Of a DNA stretch of 64,000 nt, positions 17,183-26,014 are shown one piece after another. A program made the position numbers and the translations under genes. This stretch comes from Azospirillum sp. TSH64 (GTDB taxonomy: Bacteria > Pseudomonadota > Alphaproteobacteria > Azospirillales > Azospirillaceae), in contig NZ_LGQW01000015.1 in NCBI RefSeq assembly GCF_003116035.1, positions 5,927,218 through 5,991,217 of the forward strand. The letters run 5' to 3'. The notes under the pieces are model-generated. The model was not told the DNA's origin and searched no databases. It worked only from the letters and a program-made list of their open reading frames with translations. Positions within the stretch are counted from its first letter, which is position 1. Each line of letters opens with the position of its first letter.

Positions 17183-18088
17183 ATGAACGTCCGACAGATC
17201 GAGGCCTTCCAGGCAGTCATGGCGAGCGGCAGCGTGACGCGTGCGGGGGAGCGGCTGAGCATCTCGCAGCCCGCCGTCAGCCAGTTGATCGCGCAATTCG
17301 AACGGAGCTGCGGCTTCCGCCTGTTCAACCGCCAGGGCAGCAAGATCACGCCGACCCGCGAGGCCGAAGCGCTCTACAACGAGGTCCAGCGCATGTTCAT
17401 CGGTGTCGGCCAGATCGCACGGGTGGCGACGGCGCTGCGCGACCAGAACTGGGGCTCCGTCAGCGTCGGCGCCTTCCCGGCTATCGCCCGGCGTGTGCTG
17501 CCAGAGATCGTGTGGAGCTTCTGCGAGGCGCATCCAGACATGCGCTTCCGTCTGGAAAGCATGCGCTCACGCAGCCTGATCGACGCGGTCGCGGCCCAGC
17601 ATGTGGATTTCGGCCTGAGCATCCTGCCGGGCGACCGTCCCGAGGTGGTCAGCGCGCATCTGCACCGCCTGCGCGGGGTCTGCATCCTGCCGGCCGGGCA
17701 TCCTCTGGCCGAGCGGCACACCATCCGCGCCCACGACCTCGCGAACGAGGATTTCATCTCGCTCGGTCCGCAGGATCATTCGCGCTTCATGATCGACCGT
17801 GTGTTCGACGAACTCAAGGTGCCCCGGCGCAGCCGCATCGAGGCCGGCCAATCGGAGACGGCCTTTTCCTTCGTTGCGGCCAAGGCCGGCGTCGCCGTGG
17901 TCGACCCGATCAGCGCCTTCAACAACGACGACACGCGCATCGCCGTCCGCCGGTTCGAGCCCACCGTCGAATTCGACATCTGGCTGATCCGGCCGAAGGC
18001 GGCGCGCTCGTTCAATCTGGTGGACAGCTTCGTCTCGTTCACGCTGGAGCGGCTGGCGGTGTTCGCGTCGACCCTCAACGCAGCTTGA
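17183..18088 (+). CDS. LysR-type transcriptional regulator
   Basis: A 301-residue LysR protein. The HTH spans about residues 16-60 (VTRAGERLSISQPAVSQLIAQFE), followed by the linker helix and a two-lobed effector domain with VGAFPAIARRVLPEIV and VDFGLSILPG. It lies head-to-head with the binding-protein gene of the ABC/hydroxyacid operon with a perfect LysR box between, so it most likely autoregulates and activates that operon. It resembles the LysR at 20145-21065 (same FCEAHPDMRF versus FLRSKPGLRV layout), suggesting the two arose by duplication. The inducer is unknown. Confidence 0.88.
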   Translation: MNVRQIEAFQAVMASGSVTRAGERLSISQPAVSQLIAQFERSCGFRLFNRQGSKITPTREAEALYNEVQRMFIGVGQIARVATALRDQNWGSVSVGAFPAIARRVLPEIVWSFCEAHPDMRFRLESMRSRSLIDAVAAQHVDFGLSILPGDRPEVVSAHLHRLRGVCILPAGHPLAERHTIRAHDLANEDFISLGPQDHSRFMIDRVFDELKVPRRSRIEAGQSETAFSFVAAKAGVAVVDPISAFNNDDTRIAVRRFEPTVEFDIWLIRPKAARSFNLVDSFVSFTLERLAVFASTLNAA

Positions 18089-18141
18089 AGGCCGCTCCAG
18101 CGCCCGTCCGTTCGGCGGCACTACGACCTCTTCCGCCCCGG

Positions 18142-18175
18142 GGACCGCGACCTGCACCCCCGCTGGTCGCGGTCC
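18142..18175. terminator. Bidirectional hairpin between convergent genes
   Basis: GGACCGCGACC (18142-18152) and GGTCGCGGTCC (18165-18175) form a perfect 11-bp GC-rich stem with a 12-base loop, 53 bp after the LysR stop and between convergent genes. No T-run is present. The position and strength suggest a transcription terminator serving the LysR gene, possibly both sides. Confidence 0.55.
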
Positions 18176-18287
18176 GGGACCGGCTGCTGGAGGTGACCGC
18201 GCCGGACCGGTAGCGGACCCTCATTCCCCACCGGAATGGGCCGGCTTACGGCGCCGGACGGGCGCCGCGTCCGAAACAGAGTGCGGA

Positions 18288-18305
18288 CCGCCTTCATCAA
18301 GGCGG
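18288..18305 (-). terminator. Hairpin downstream of the DUF4387 gene
   Basis: CCGCCTT-CATC-AAGGCGG is a perfect 7-bp stem with a tetraloop, starting 15 bases past the DUF4387 stop on the minus strand. Likely the end of the AtuA-DUF4387 transcript. Confidence 0.5.
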
Positions 18306-18319
18306 ACAATCGGCAGCGG

Positions 18320-18643
18320 TCAGCCCACCGGGACGGCGATGAGCATCAGCGGGACATGATGCTGGCAGCCGTACATGTCGCCATCGCCGGACGAACCCTG
18401 GGCGCGCGGGCGCCTGATGGTGATCTTGATCGCGTTGGCCATGTCGATCTCGAAGAAGGACGACACCTGCGAGACGTCGATGCCGTAGGCTCTGGCGACC
18501 GACTCCGCGCTGATCGCACCGGTCGCGCGAACGGCCTCGTAGCGATCCTTGTCCTTGAACAGGATGTCGAAGGTGATCCGGTAGGGGCCCGCATTCTTGC
18601 TGCGGACGATGTCGGCCAGATCCTTGAGCGGGCGCGTGTTCAT
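18320..18643 (-). CDS. DUF4387 family protein
   Basis: A 107-residue soluble protein beginning MNTRPLKDLADIVRSKNAGPY, which I recognise as the DUF4387 family. It has DILFKDKDRYEAV, SAESVARAYGID and a closing HHVPLMLIAVPVG. Family members almost always follow an AtuA/DUF1446 gene, as here with a 1-bp gap, and probably form a complex with it. No catalytic residue is known to me and no reaction has been assigned; I infer a small subunit or chaperone-like role. Too short for a stand-alone enzyme of a known type. Confidence 0.82.
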   Translation of the reverse strand: MNTRPLKDLADIVRSKNAGPYRITFDILFKDKDRYEAVRATGAISAESVARAYGIDVSQVSSFFEIDMANAIKITIRRPRAQGSSGDGDMYGCQHHVPLMLIAVPVG

Positions 18644-18644
18644 C

Positions 18645-19991
18645 TCAGAGATCCTCGTAGCGGACGGGGAACAGTTCGGTCGGGGTGTCGACCTTCATCA
18701 GGTGGTAGGCGCTGAACTCGTAGACCGGTCCCAGATCCAGGTCCGAAGGGGAATAGGGGAAGGCGAGGTTGCCGGATGTGTTGATGATGCCCGGATAATG
18801 GTAATGCAGCATCGCGCCGCTGATCTGGTGGCACGCCGCATGGGCCAGTTCCTGGTCGGCGGCCGTCACCTCGATCACGAGGCCGATTTCGCGCTGGGGC
18901 GCCGTCTCCGGCTCCAATTCCTTCATCACGCCGTTGCCGCCGTAGACGTGGAAGGCCACGGCGACCGGCGCCGGGGCGAAGTAGTCCAGGGCCTTCCGGC
19001 GGACGTCGTCCAGGATCGCGTCGAGCGCCCGGATCGTGGTCGGGCAGCGGATGCCGGCGATGGCAATGGAGCGGTAGCCGGCAAGCCTGGCCCCTTCGAG
19101 CTTCACGTAGTAATCGGTCGTTTCCGTCAACGTGGCGCCGCGCACCCGGACCTGACGCTCCCCGACCTGCTCGAACGAGCAGCCGGACAGATCGATCTCA
19201 TGGCCAGGGCCGGATTGCTTGAAGGGGTTCTCGCGTTCGTACAGCGAATGGGCGGCGACGGATTTGACCGAGGCGCGCCTCGCCGTGCTGCCGGGCTCCA
19301 GCAGGAAGCTGTCCTCATCCACCGTGCCGAGCATCACGTCCATGGCGAAGGGCTCGGCCGAGAAGGCACCGCATTCGAGAATCTTCCCCATATGGATCGC
19401 CAGCGCCGGATCGGCCCCGCGCCAGATCGGGAAGGCGGCGATCACCGAATCGTCGCAGGCCCGGCCGGCGATGACGACGTCCGCGCCGCCGTCGAGCGCT
19501 TCGCAGATCGGCTCGTGCCCCATCTGCGCGACCAGCGTCACCGTCTCGTCCAGAAGCTCCGCGGTCAGGGGGGTACCGGCTTCGAAATCGACGATCTCGC
19601 CCGCCGTGACCGCCCGTTTGGCCCGCTCGATCGGGATGTCCGAGCGGATGGTCGCGAGCCTGAAGTTCAGGCCCTGCTCCTGGGCGATCTCGCGGACCAG
19701 CCGGGCCGTCCGCTCGACCTGGACGCCCGACCCGGCACCGCCGACGCTGCCGACGATGACCGGGATGCCGGCCGCGCGGCCGGCGCGGATGAGCGCGGTC
19801 AGTTCCCGCTTGATGCTGACGTCCGACACCAGCGGCTTGCCGGAGCCGAGATAATGCGGTCCCGGATCGGTCGATCCGGCGTCCACCGCAATGACGGCCG
19901 GTCCCAGCGACATGCCGCGGGCCAAAGCGTCGTCGCCGAAACCGTATCCTAGCGTCCCCGTCGGGGTGAGCACTGTAATTGCGGTCATCAA
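18645..19991 (-). CDS. AtuA family (DUF1446) protein
   Basis: A 448-residue protein of the AtuA/acyclic terpene utilisation fold (DUF1446). The DAGSTDPGPHYLGSG motif (about residues 38-52), the PVIVGSVGGAGSG nucleotide-binding-like loop, and ADVVIAGRACDDSVIAAFPI near residue 172 are family hallmarks. AtuA itself is needed for citronellol/geraniol use, but most homologues are of unknown function. Here there is no terpene pathway; the neighbours are 2-hydroxyacid enzymes and a LysR gene, so a different substrate is likely. Paired with DUF4387. Confidence 0.83.
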   Translation of the reverse strand: MMTAITVLTPTGTLGYGFGDDALARGMSLGPAVIAVDAGSTDPGPHYLGSGKPLVSDVSIKRELTALIRAGRAAGIPVIVGSVGGAGSGVQVERTARLVREIAQEQGLNFRLATIRSDIPIERAKRAVTAGEIVDFEAGTPLTAELLDETVTLVAQMGHEPICEALDGGADVVIAGRACDDSVIAAFPIWRGADPALAIHMGKILECGAFSAEPFAMDVMLGTVDEDSFLLEPGSTARRASVKSVAAHSLYERENPFKQSGPGHEIDLSGCSFEQVGERQVRVRGATLTETTDYYVKLEGARLAGYRSIAIAGIRCPTTIRALDAILDDVRRKALDYFAPAPVAVAFHVYGGNGVMKELEPETAPQREIGLVIEVTAADQELAHAACHQISGAMLHYHYPGIINTSGNLAFPYSPSDLDLGPVYEFSAYHLMKVDTPTELFPVRYEDL

Positions 19992-20144
19992 CCACCTCGA
20001 ATCGTCAACGAAGGGGGGATCGGGCAGGCACTTCGTTCCTGCCGGCGATCCGGTTGCTCCGCTGGAATTGAGGGCTCGGGCGCCGGTCGGGTCAAATCGC
20101 TTGTGGCGGCTCAGCCATAACCAGGGGATATGCCCGCCGCAGCG

Positions 20145-21065
20145 CTATTCCGGCGCGCCGATCAGCTTCGCGAGCTCCGCGATCCTGGCCGCCAGCCGGG
20201 TGCGGACATGCGCGATCAGTGCTTGCGAACTTAGCGAGATGTCGCGGAAGCTCGGCGTGACGACCCAGATGTCGTAGGTCACCAGCGGCCGGAATGGGCG
20301 CACGACAAGCTGGGACGGAGCGAAATCGACCGTGCTCAACGGATCCACGATGGCGACGCCGACACCGGCGGCCACGAAGGAGCAGCAGGCTTCGGTCAAC
20401 TGCGCCTTCAGGACGATGTCGCGTGCGGCACCGCATTCGGAAAAGGCCTGATCGACCTTGAGCTGGGCCCGGTCCTCCTCGGCCATCGCGACGAAACGCT
20501 CGCCATGCAGATCCCCGGCTTCGATCACCGGGCGACCGGCCAGCCTGTGACCGGCCGGCAGGATGCAAACCGCGTCCATCGAGCACAGCCTGTCGAAACG
20601 GACCCCGGGACGCTCGGACGCGACCATGCCGAAGCCGACATCGACCCCCTGCGAGGCGACCCGGTCGACGAGAAGCCAGGAATTACGGCTCGACAGCGTC
20701 ACCCGCAGCCCCGGCTTCGACCGCAGGAAGTCCGCCAGGATCGGCGGCAGGACGCGGGTCGCGAGCGACGGAAAGGCGACGATCTCGATCTCGCCATAGT
20801 TGAACTGCCGGATGGCGCGGGCCCGTGCCGACACGGAATCGACGCCGAGAAAGACCCGTTCGACCTCGGAGTACAGCATCTCGCCTTCGGCGGTCGGAAT
20901 GACGCCGTTCTTCTGCCGATGGAACAGGGAGAAGCCGCAGGAGCGCTCCAGCAGCAGGATCAGCTTGCTCACCGCAGGCTGGGACAGATGCAGCTTTTCC
21001 GCCGCCCGCGTGAAGCTTCCCAATTCGACGATGGCCTTGAACGCTTCGAGCTGCCGGATGTTCAT
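20145..21065 (-). CDS. LysR-type transcriptional regulator
   Basis: A 306-residue LysR protein with HTH at about residues 15-60 (FTRAAEKLHLSQPAVSKLILLLERSCGF) and a regulatory domain with VAFPSLATRVLPPIL and VDVGFGMVASERPG. It is transcribed in the same direction as the AtuA-DUF4387 pair, 153 bp upstream of it, so it may control that pair. The RSCGFSLFHRQKNGVIPT stretch parallels RSCGFRLFNRQGSKITPT of the LysR at 17183, indicating close paralogues. Upstream DNA is interrupted after about 90 bp by IS-derived sequence. Confidence 0.86.
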   Translation of the reverse strand: MNIRQLEAFKAIVELGSFTRAAEKLHLSQPAVSKLILLLERSCGFSLFHRQKNGVIPTAEGEMLYSEVERVFLGVDSVSARARAIRQFNYGEIEIVAFPSLATRVLPPILADFLRSKPGLRVTLSSRNSWLLVDRVASQGVDVGFGMVASERPGVRFDRLCSMDAVCILPAGHRLAGRPVIEAGDLHGERFVAMAEEDRAQLKVDQAFSECGAARDIVLKAQLTEACCSFVAAGVGVAIVDPLSTVDFAPSQLVVRPFRPLVTYDIWVVTPSFRDISLSSQALIAHVRTRLAARIAELAKLIGAPE

Positions 21066-21156
21066 AACCGGAGGTTATCGTGGATCGCCGCGCGGCACGA
21101 GCGTCCCTTTGGGTAGCGTCGAGCGGTTGTTCCGGTGCTCCGTAGGGCACCATGGG

Positions 21157-21179
21157 GGCTCTGTTGCAAAGTTTGCCGG
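21157..21179. repeat. Relic IS end, inverted copy at 54689-54709
   Basis: A block containing GTTGCAAAGTTTGCC recurs in inverted orientation at 54689-54709. Both copies flank insertion sequences but belong to neither. It resembles the terminal repeat of some transposon (GTTGCAAA-type ends are common in IS6/IS5 elements), left as a solo end. Confidence 0.5.
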
Positions 21180-21193
21180 CAGGCGCGAGACGA

Positions 21194-22261
21194 GGCGTTG
21201 GTGCACGGATGGCAGCGGGCACACTGGGCCTCTCTGCGACCTTGGTTCAGGTGGGGCGGACGGAGTTCGGGCGCGCTTGATCGATCATCCGATTCAGGAT
21301 GGTGACGCCGATGGTGGCCTCGGCTTGCTGGCCAGGCAACATGCGGGCACGAAGCTGGTTGCCAAGGATGCGCTTGTAGCGCGCCATCGCGGTTTCCGCC
21401 TTGCTCCGCTTCCCATAGCCGGTGTGCCCTTGCCATCCCAGGCGACCGTGCTCGGCGATGCTCTGGATGTGGCGGTCCCGCTGTGTCGGCTCGGTGGCGG
21501 CTGTTACCCTGGGCACCGCCGTAGCGCGCGGAGGGATGACGACCGTGGCGCCGGCATCCCGGGCGGCGATGGTGCCGCTGGTCTGGCCAAGCAACGGGCC
21601 GACCTGGGAGGCGTCGCCGTCGTCGGTGGTCGTCAGCGTAGCGGCGACGATGGTGTTGGTGGTCGCATCGACGGCCAGATGGAGCTTCCTTCAGCTCCGG
21701 CGCCCGCGCACGCCATGCTTGTCGCGGTGCCACTCGCCGGCCCCATAGACTTTGAGCCCGGTGCTGTCGATCACCAGGGTGACCGGACCCGCCGGCAAAG
21801 CCGTCGCCAACACCGATTTCCGGCGGGCCGCCCGCCGGCTGATCGTGGTGTGGTCAGGCACCGGCAGGTCCAAGCCCAGGAGAGCAAGTAGCGAACTGAG
21901 CAGCCCTTCGGTCTGGCGCAGCGGCTGATGGAAAACCAGGCGCACCATGACCGCAGTGTCGATCGCGGTCTGCGAATAGCGCGCCTGACCGCCTGGCGTC
22001 TTCCGCGGTGGCGCTCGCCACGCGGCGATCGCCGCGTCGCTGACCCACAGCGTCAGGCTGCCGCGCCGCCGCAGGCCGGCCTCATACGCCGCCCAGTTCG
22101 TCACCTGGAACCGCATCTTCGGGATGTGGTGCCGCCGGTCATCGTTGTGTTTGTTCGGCATGCCGAGGATGACCAATTCACGGGAGATCGTGGAGACACC
22201 CTTTTACAGGACTACCCGCGATCAGCAAATCCACCCTTCGCCGCCTCCGTGCACCAACGCC
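21194..22261 (-). mobile_element. IS5-family insertion sequence (defective)
   Basis: About 1,068 bp bounded by 16-bp perfect terminal inverted repeats, GGCGTTGGTGCACGGA at 21194-21209 and its complement at 22246-22261; weaker similarity continues inward. Size and the single minus-strand transposase fit the IS903-like group of IS5. No target duplication can be seen in the flanks (cga against ggt), so an end may have been rearranged. The right end sits 2 bp from the stop of the hydrolase gene at 22264. Confidence 0.85.
21247..22158 (-). pseudogene. IS5-family transposase, inactivated twice
   Basis: The frame opens MPNKHNDDRRHHIPKMRFQV and carries LVFHQPLRQTEGLLSSLL, PVPDHTTISRR and the first catalytic Asp in LVIDSTGLKVYG. 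At 21691-21693 an in-frame TGA stands where the family has Trp (RRS-stop-RKLHLAVDATT); the same frame then continues to the end of the gene. In addition the stretch that normally holds the second catalytic Asp (DGAYD) is missing: SGTIA joins directly to ARDAGATVVIPPR, apparently a deletion of about 18 codons. It cannot encode an active DDE transposase. Confidence 0.85.
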
Positions 22262-22263
22262 GG

Positions 22264-23151
22264 TTAGAGCTTCAAACCTTCAAAAAAGGTCTTGAGTTCC
22301 CGAGCGAGGGCATCGGGTTGCTCTTCCGGAATATAGTGGCCGCTCTTCGCTATGACACCACCTCTAACATCCTTGCCCAATGGTTGCATGGCCTCGAAGA
22401 TGTTTGGCGCACTGCCCACATCTCCGCCAAGCGCCAAAATTGGAAGTTGGAGTTTGTGAGCGAACAGTTGCTTGTTCTGCTCCATATCCTCAATGACCGC
22501 CCGGTAATAGCCCAGCATACCGCGCATGCCGCCAAGCATCCCGTAGACGCGTTCATATTCCTCAATGTCGGTGGCATCGAAAGTTGCCATGGCGTTTGCC
22601 GTTTTCCGATTGAAGAACCATTCGATGAGGACACGTTCCCGACCCGCCAACAACGCTTCCGGCAGGTCCTCGATCATGTTGAACAGGAAATGCCAATTCC
22701 GCCAGTAATCGGGATCAGCGACCTTGATCGTCGGCTGCAGGGTGACGCCGGGAATGTTCGCGTCAAGGAACACGACACCGCCCAGCTCCTTTTCAAATTC
22801 ATGCGCATAGGGATAGGCAACCCAGGATCCGACGTCATGGCCGACGAGAAAATGTCGTTCGACGCCCAACGTCTTCAACAGGGAATTGACGCGACGGGCC
22901 GTCGTTTGGGTGTCGTAACCCCCAATGGGTTTGTCGGAATCTCCTTGTCCGGGAAGATCGAGTGCGATGACGTGAAAATCCGACGCAAGCAGCGGCATGA
23001 CCCGGCGCCACGCGTACCAGCTCTGCGGGAAGCCTGCGATCAGCACCACCGTTGGTCCCGATCCGCCGACCACGCAGTGGAAACGCAATCCCGATGCCGC
23101 GATCAGCTTGCGCTGGAACGGCACCCCTCCCAATTCCATAGTCCTCGACAT
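22264..23151 (-). CDS. Alpha/beta hydrolase (epoxide hydrolase/dehalogenase type)
   Basis: A 295-residue hydrolase with AGFPQSW (39-45) at the oxyanion strand, nucleophile Asp106 in GHDVGSW, and the catalytic His in SGHYIPEEQP near the C-terminus. An Asp nucleophile points to epoxide hydrolases and haloalkane or fluoroacetate dehalogenases rather than esterases. ATG 23151 follows GAAGGGCCATC. It is the last gene of the ABC-RidA operon, 63 bp after ridA. Its role in the pathway is unknown; a carbon-halogen or epoxide substrate is not obvious from the neighbours. Confidence 0.85.
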   Translation of the reverse strand: MSRTMELGGVPFQRKLIAASGLRFHCVVGGSGPTVVLIAGFPQSWYAWRRVMPLLASDFHVIALDLPGQGDSDKPIGGYDTQTTARRVNSLLKTLGVERHFLVGHDVGSWVAYPYAHEFEKELGGVVFLDANIPGVTLQPTIKVADPDYWRNWHFLFNMIEDLPEALLAGRERVLIEWFFNRKTANAMATFDATDIEEYERVYGMLGGMRGMLGYYRAVIEDMEQNKQLFAHKLQLPILALGGDVGSAPNIFEAMQPLGKDVRGGVIAKSGHYIPEEQPDALARELKTFFEGLKL

Positions 23152-23214
23152 GATGGCCCTTCGTTGGTTGGAACTCACAGCGGGTCGCACCCGTTCTGTG
23201 GCGGGGCAGGTTGA

Positions 23215-23655
23215 TCAGACCGACTGAACGATTGCGATCAGTTCGACCTCGACGGGAGCGTTGTGCGGCAACTCCGCGACGCCGACGGCGCTTCGCGCAT
23301 GAGCACCTGCCAGTGAGCCGAAGCGCTCCAGGAACACATCAGACGCCGCGTCGATGACGGCACCCTGGCTGTTGAAGCCTGGAGCGGAGGCGACAAATCC
23401 CGTCAGTTTGATGACACGCTGGATGTTCGCCTCGCCCACACTGTCCGAAAGCGCGGCGATGCACGCCTCGGCGCAAAGCCGAGCGGCAAGGCGGGCGGTG
23501 TCCAGATCGACTTCCGCCCCGACCTTTCCACGAACCTGCAATTCTCCGGCGATGCGGGGCAATTGTCCGCTCACATACGCGACACCAGCATGGACGACGA
23601 CGGGCGTGACGCGTGCGCTCGGTGTGGCGGTTGCGGCACCGGTTGTCTTGTTCAT
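23215..23655 (-). CDS. RidA/YjgF family enamine/imine deaminase
   Basis: A 146-residue RidA-like protein (trimeric chorismate-mutase-like fold). VVVHAGVAYVSGQLPR, AACIAALSDS and the closing SAVGVAELPHNAPVEVELIAIV are family motifs, but the usual catalytic Arg of RidA sits in a different context here (HARSAVGVAEL), so activity may differ. RidA proteins hydrolyse reactive enamines/imines formed from amino acids by PLP enzymes or oxidases. In an amino-acid-type ABC operon this supports an amino-acid-like substrate. ATG 23655 is preferred over 23661 for spacing to CGGA. Confidence 0.85.
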   Translation of the reverse strand: MNKTTGAATATPSARVTPVVVHAGVAYVSGQLPRIAGELQVRGKVGAEVDLDTARLAARLCAEACIAALSDSVGEANIQRVIKLTGFVASAPGFNSQGAVIDAASDVFLERFGSLAGAHARSAVGVAELPHNAPVEVELIAIVQSV

Positions 23656-23683
23656 GACCATGTTCCGTGTGACTTGGAGTGCA

Positions 23684-24487
23684 TCAGTCGAAATGGGTCA
23701 TATCGGCTGGAAGAGGTTGGCCGAACCATTTGACGAAGATGGTGTTGAGCTTGCCGTTCTCGATGTTCTTGCGAACCCAGTCATTCACCCAGCCAAGAAG
23801 TTCCGGCTCTCCCTTGCGCACGCCGACACCCATCGGGTAGGTCTTCATGGTGAATTTAAAGTCGAGATCGAGCGACTTGTTCTGCTCCTTGATCACGGCA
23901 AGATCGGAGAGCGTCGATGCCAGGTATTTCTGTTGACCGGTTAGCATGGCGGTCTTCGTCGTCGCCTCATCGGCGTATCTCACAACGGTGACGTTCGGGA
24001 CGCCCTTCGTAATCCGCGCAAGCTCAATGTCCGCGGTGACGCCGCTGGCGACGGCAATCGCCTTGCCTTCGAGGTCGGCCGGATTGCGAATGGTCTCCTT
24101 GCTCGGTCCGGCAATGTTCAGGGGTATGGTGCCGTAGGGTGCGGAAATGTCGATTACCTTTTTCCGATCCTCGGTGATGGAAACCGCGGCAACGACGATA
24201 TCGACCTTGTTGCTGATCAGGAAGGGGATGCGGTTGGGCCCGGAGACATTGACCGTCTCCAGCTTCACTCCGAGATCTTTCGCCAACAACTCAGCGGTTT
24301 CAAGATCGGAGCCGATGGGTTCGGCCTTGTCGTTGATCGAGCCGAACGGCGGGTGTGAAAAATCAATTCCAACGATGATGCTGCCACGGCTTTTGATCAT
24401 GTCCAGTTTGCCGGCGGCCGACGCTGGCAGCGCGGCGACCAGCAGAGCCGCCATTCCCACGCCCATGCAGGAAAACCATTTCAACAT
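23684..24487 (-). CDS. ABC transporter binding protein (amino-acid type)
   Basis: A 267-residue family 3 periplasmic binding protein. The signal peptide ends near residue 25 (LLVAALPASAAGKLD). It continues KSRGSIIVGIDFSHPPFGSIND and later KVDIVVAAVSITEDRKKVID, both typical. ATG 24487 follows AGGAGAGTAAG; the open frame upstream is non-coding. It is encoded after the ATPase, so the operon carries a second binding protein besides the one at 26682. Predicted ligand: a polar amino acid or analogue. Confidence 0.9.
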   Translation of the reverse strand: MLKWFSCMGVGMAALLVAALPASAAGKLDMIKSRGSIIVGIDFSHPPFGSINDKAEPIGSDLETAELLAKDLGVKLETVNVSGPNRIPFLISNKVDIVVAAVSITEDRKKVIDISAPYGTIPLNIAGPSKETIRNPADLEGKAIAVASGVTADIELARITKGVPNVTVVRYADEATTKTAMLTGQQKYLASTLSDLAVIKEQNKSLDLDFKFTMKTYPMGVGVRKGEPELLGWVNDWVRKNIENGKLNTIFVKWFGQPLPADMTHFD

Positions 24488-24619
24488 CTTACTCTCCTGT
24501 TCGTAGGTTGTTGTTGCAAGCCGTCTCCAAAACAGCGGGAAGAGCTTGCTTGTTTTTCGAGATACAGAGTATCTGGCCGACGATTTGGCCGGAAAGGCAG
24601 GGATCACTCAAATCGTTGA

Positions 24620-25351
24620 TTAAAGATCGCTCTCGACGAATTGCGTGAGTTCTTGAGTCTGTGGGTTGGCGAGCAGACTTCTGTCTCCCGTTTCCCAGAC
24701 CCGTCCCTGATGCATGAACACGATCTGGTCGGCGACCTTCCGCGCAAACCCCATTTCGTGCGTCACCAGAATCATGGTCATCCGTTCGCGTGCGAGCGAT
24801 TCAATCACCCGCAAAACCTCGCCGGTCAGTTCGGGATCAAGCGCCGAAGTAACCTCGTCGAGCAGCAACACACGTGGCTGCATCGCCAGGGATCGCGCAA
24901 TCGCGACACGCTGCTGTTGCCCTCCGGACAGCTGTTCCGGATAACAGGACAGCTTGTCGGACAGACCGACACGATCCAACACATGCTCCGCCAATTTCCC
25001 GGCATCGCTCTTGGAGAGCTTGCGCACCCGGATCGGCGCCAACATGACGTTCTGAGCAACGGTGAGATGGGGGAAGAGGTTGTAACTTTGGAAGACGATG
25101 CCGACGTCTTGCCGAAGCCGACGGAGATCGACGTTCATCTTCCCCAGCTCCCGTCCGCAGACGGTCAACGAGCCGCTGGCGATTTTTTCAAGCCCGTTGA
25201 CGCAGCGCAAGGCCGTGCTCTTCCCCGACCCCGAGCGACCAAGCAAGGCGACAACTTTGCCCTCTTCGACCGACAGCGAGATGCCCTTCAGAACTTCGAG
25301 GGTGCCGAAACGCTTGTGAACGTCTTCAAACTTGACAATCGGATCCGTCAT
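24620..25351 (-). CDS. Polar amino-acid-type ABC ATPase
   Basis: A 243-residue ATPase with Walker A GRSGSGKST (note Arg where most have Pro), [15 protein letters not shown], Walker B VLLLDEVTSALDPE and the LVTHEMGFA switch. The start MTDPIVKFEDVHKRFG overlaps the preceding permease stop as ATGA. Pairs with the permeases at 25348 and 26015. Confidence 0.92.
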   Translation of the reverse strand: MTDPIVKFEDVHKRFGTLEVLKGISLSVEEGKVVALLGRSGSGKSTALRCVNGLEKIASGSLTVCGRELGKMNVDLRRLRQDVGIVFQSYNLFPHLTVAQNVMLAPIRVRKLSKSDAGKLAEHVLDRVGLSDKLSCYPEQLSGGQQQRVAIARSLAMQPRVLLLDEVTSALDPELTGEVLRVIESLARERMTMILVTHEMGFARKVADQIVFMHQGRVWETGDRSLLANPQTQELTQFVESDL

Positions 25352-26007
25352 TTCGCAGCCTCTCGTGTTTTCCCAAAAGAGCGTTCCAGTCGTCTGCTGA
25401 GTTTGGAAAGAGGAAAGCAAATAAGGAAGTAAAGGGCTCCCGCGATTGTGAATACAACAAACGGTTCATTGCTGTTATTGTTCACGATGCGGGCTGAGTA
25501 GGTTAGTTCCATGAAGGCCAACACCACTGCATAAGAGGTGTTTTTCACGATTTGGACAAAAAATCCGATGGTCGGAGGCGTAGCGATCCGTACCGCTTGC
25601 GGCAATATGACGAGGCGCAGGGTGTCGAGGCTGGTCAGAGCAAGGCAATCCGCCGCTTCCCATTGCAGACGCGGCACTGCGCGGATGCAGCCCTTCCAGA
25701 TCTCGGCAAGAAACGCTGCCGAGTAGGCCGTCATGGCCAAGGCGGCGGCTGCCAAGGTTGGCGGGTCGAAACCGGCGAGCCCCGCACCGAAATAGACGGC
25801 AAACATCAAAATCGGCAATGGGATGCCTTGCACGACGTTGATGCCGAAGCCGGTGGCCAGGCGTGTCGCCATCGATTTTGCGGTCAGGCCGAGAGCCAAG
25901 GGAAGCCCCAGCAGAGAACCGCCGACAAAGCCGATCAAGGAGAGCAGGATCGTCCAGCCAGCGCCTTGCAGGATGAAGAGTGATTGTTGCGTGGTCAGGT
26001 TGAGCAT
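25348..26007 (-). CDS. Polar amino-acid-type ABC permease
   Basis: A 219-residue permease with about five helices, the conserved NVVQGIPLPILMFAVYFGAGL segment and coupling loop AEIWKGCIRAVPRLQWEAADCLALT. The family's NTP motif is altered to QGIPLP. Start ATG 26007. Seven bp separate it from the upstream permease, with which it should dimerise. Confidence 0.88.
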   Translation of the reverse strand: MLNLTTQQSLFILQGAGWTILLSLIGFVGGSLLGLPLALGLTAKSMATRLATGFGINVVQGIPLPILMFAVYFGAGLAGFDPPTLAAAALAMTAYSAAFLAEIWKGCIRAVPRLQWEAADCLALTSLDTLRLVILPQAVRIATPPTIGFFVQIVKNTSYAVVLAFMELTYSARIVNNNSNEPFVVFTIAGALYFLICFPLSKLSRRLERSFGKTREAAK

Positions 26008-26014
26008 TGCGGCC

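Noticed and set aside
22264-23151. Haloacid or fluoroacetate dehalogenase as a firm call for the hydrolase
   Set aside because: The Asp nucleophile is shared with epoxide hydrolases and the halide-binding residues cannot be assigned without a structural alignment.
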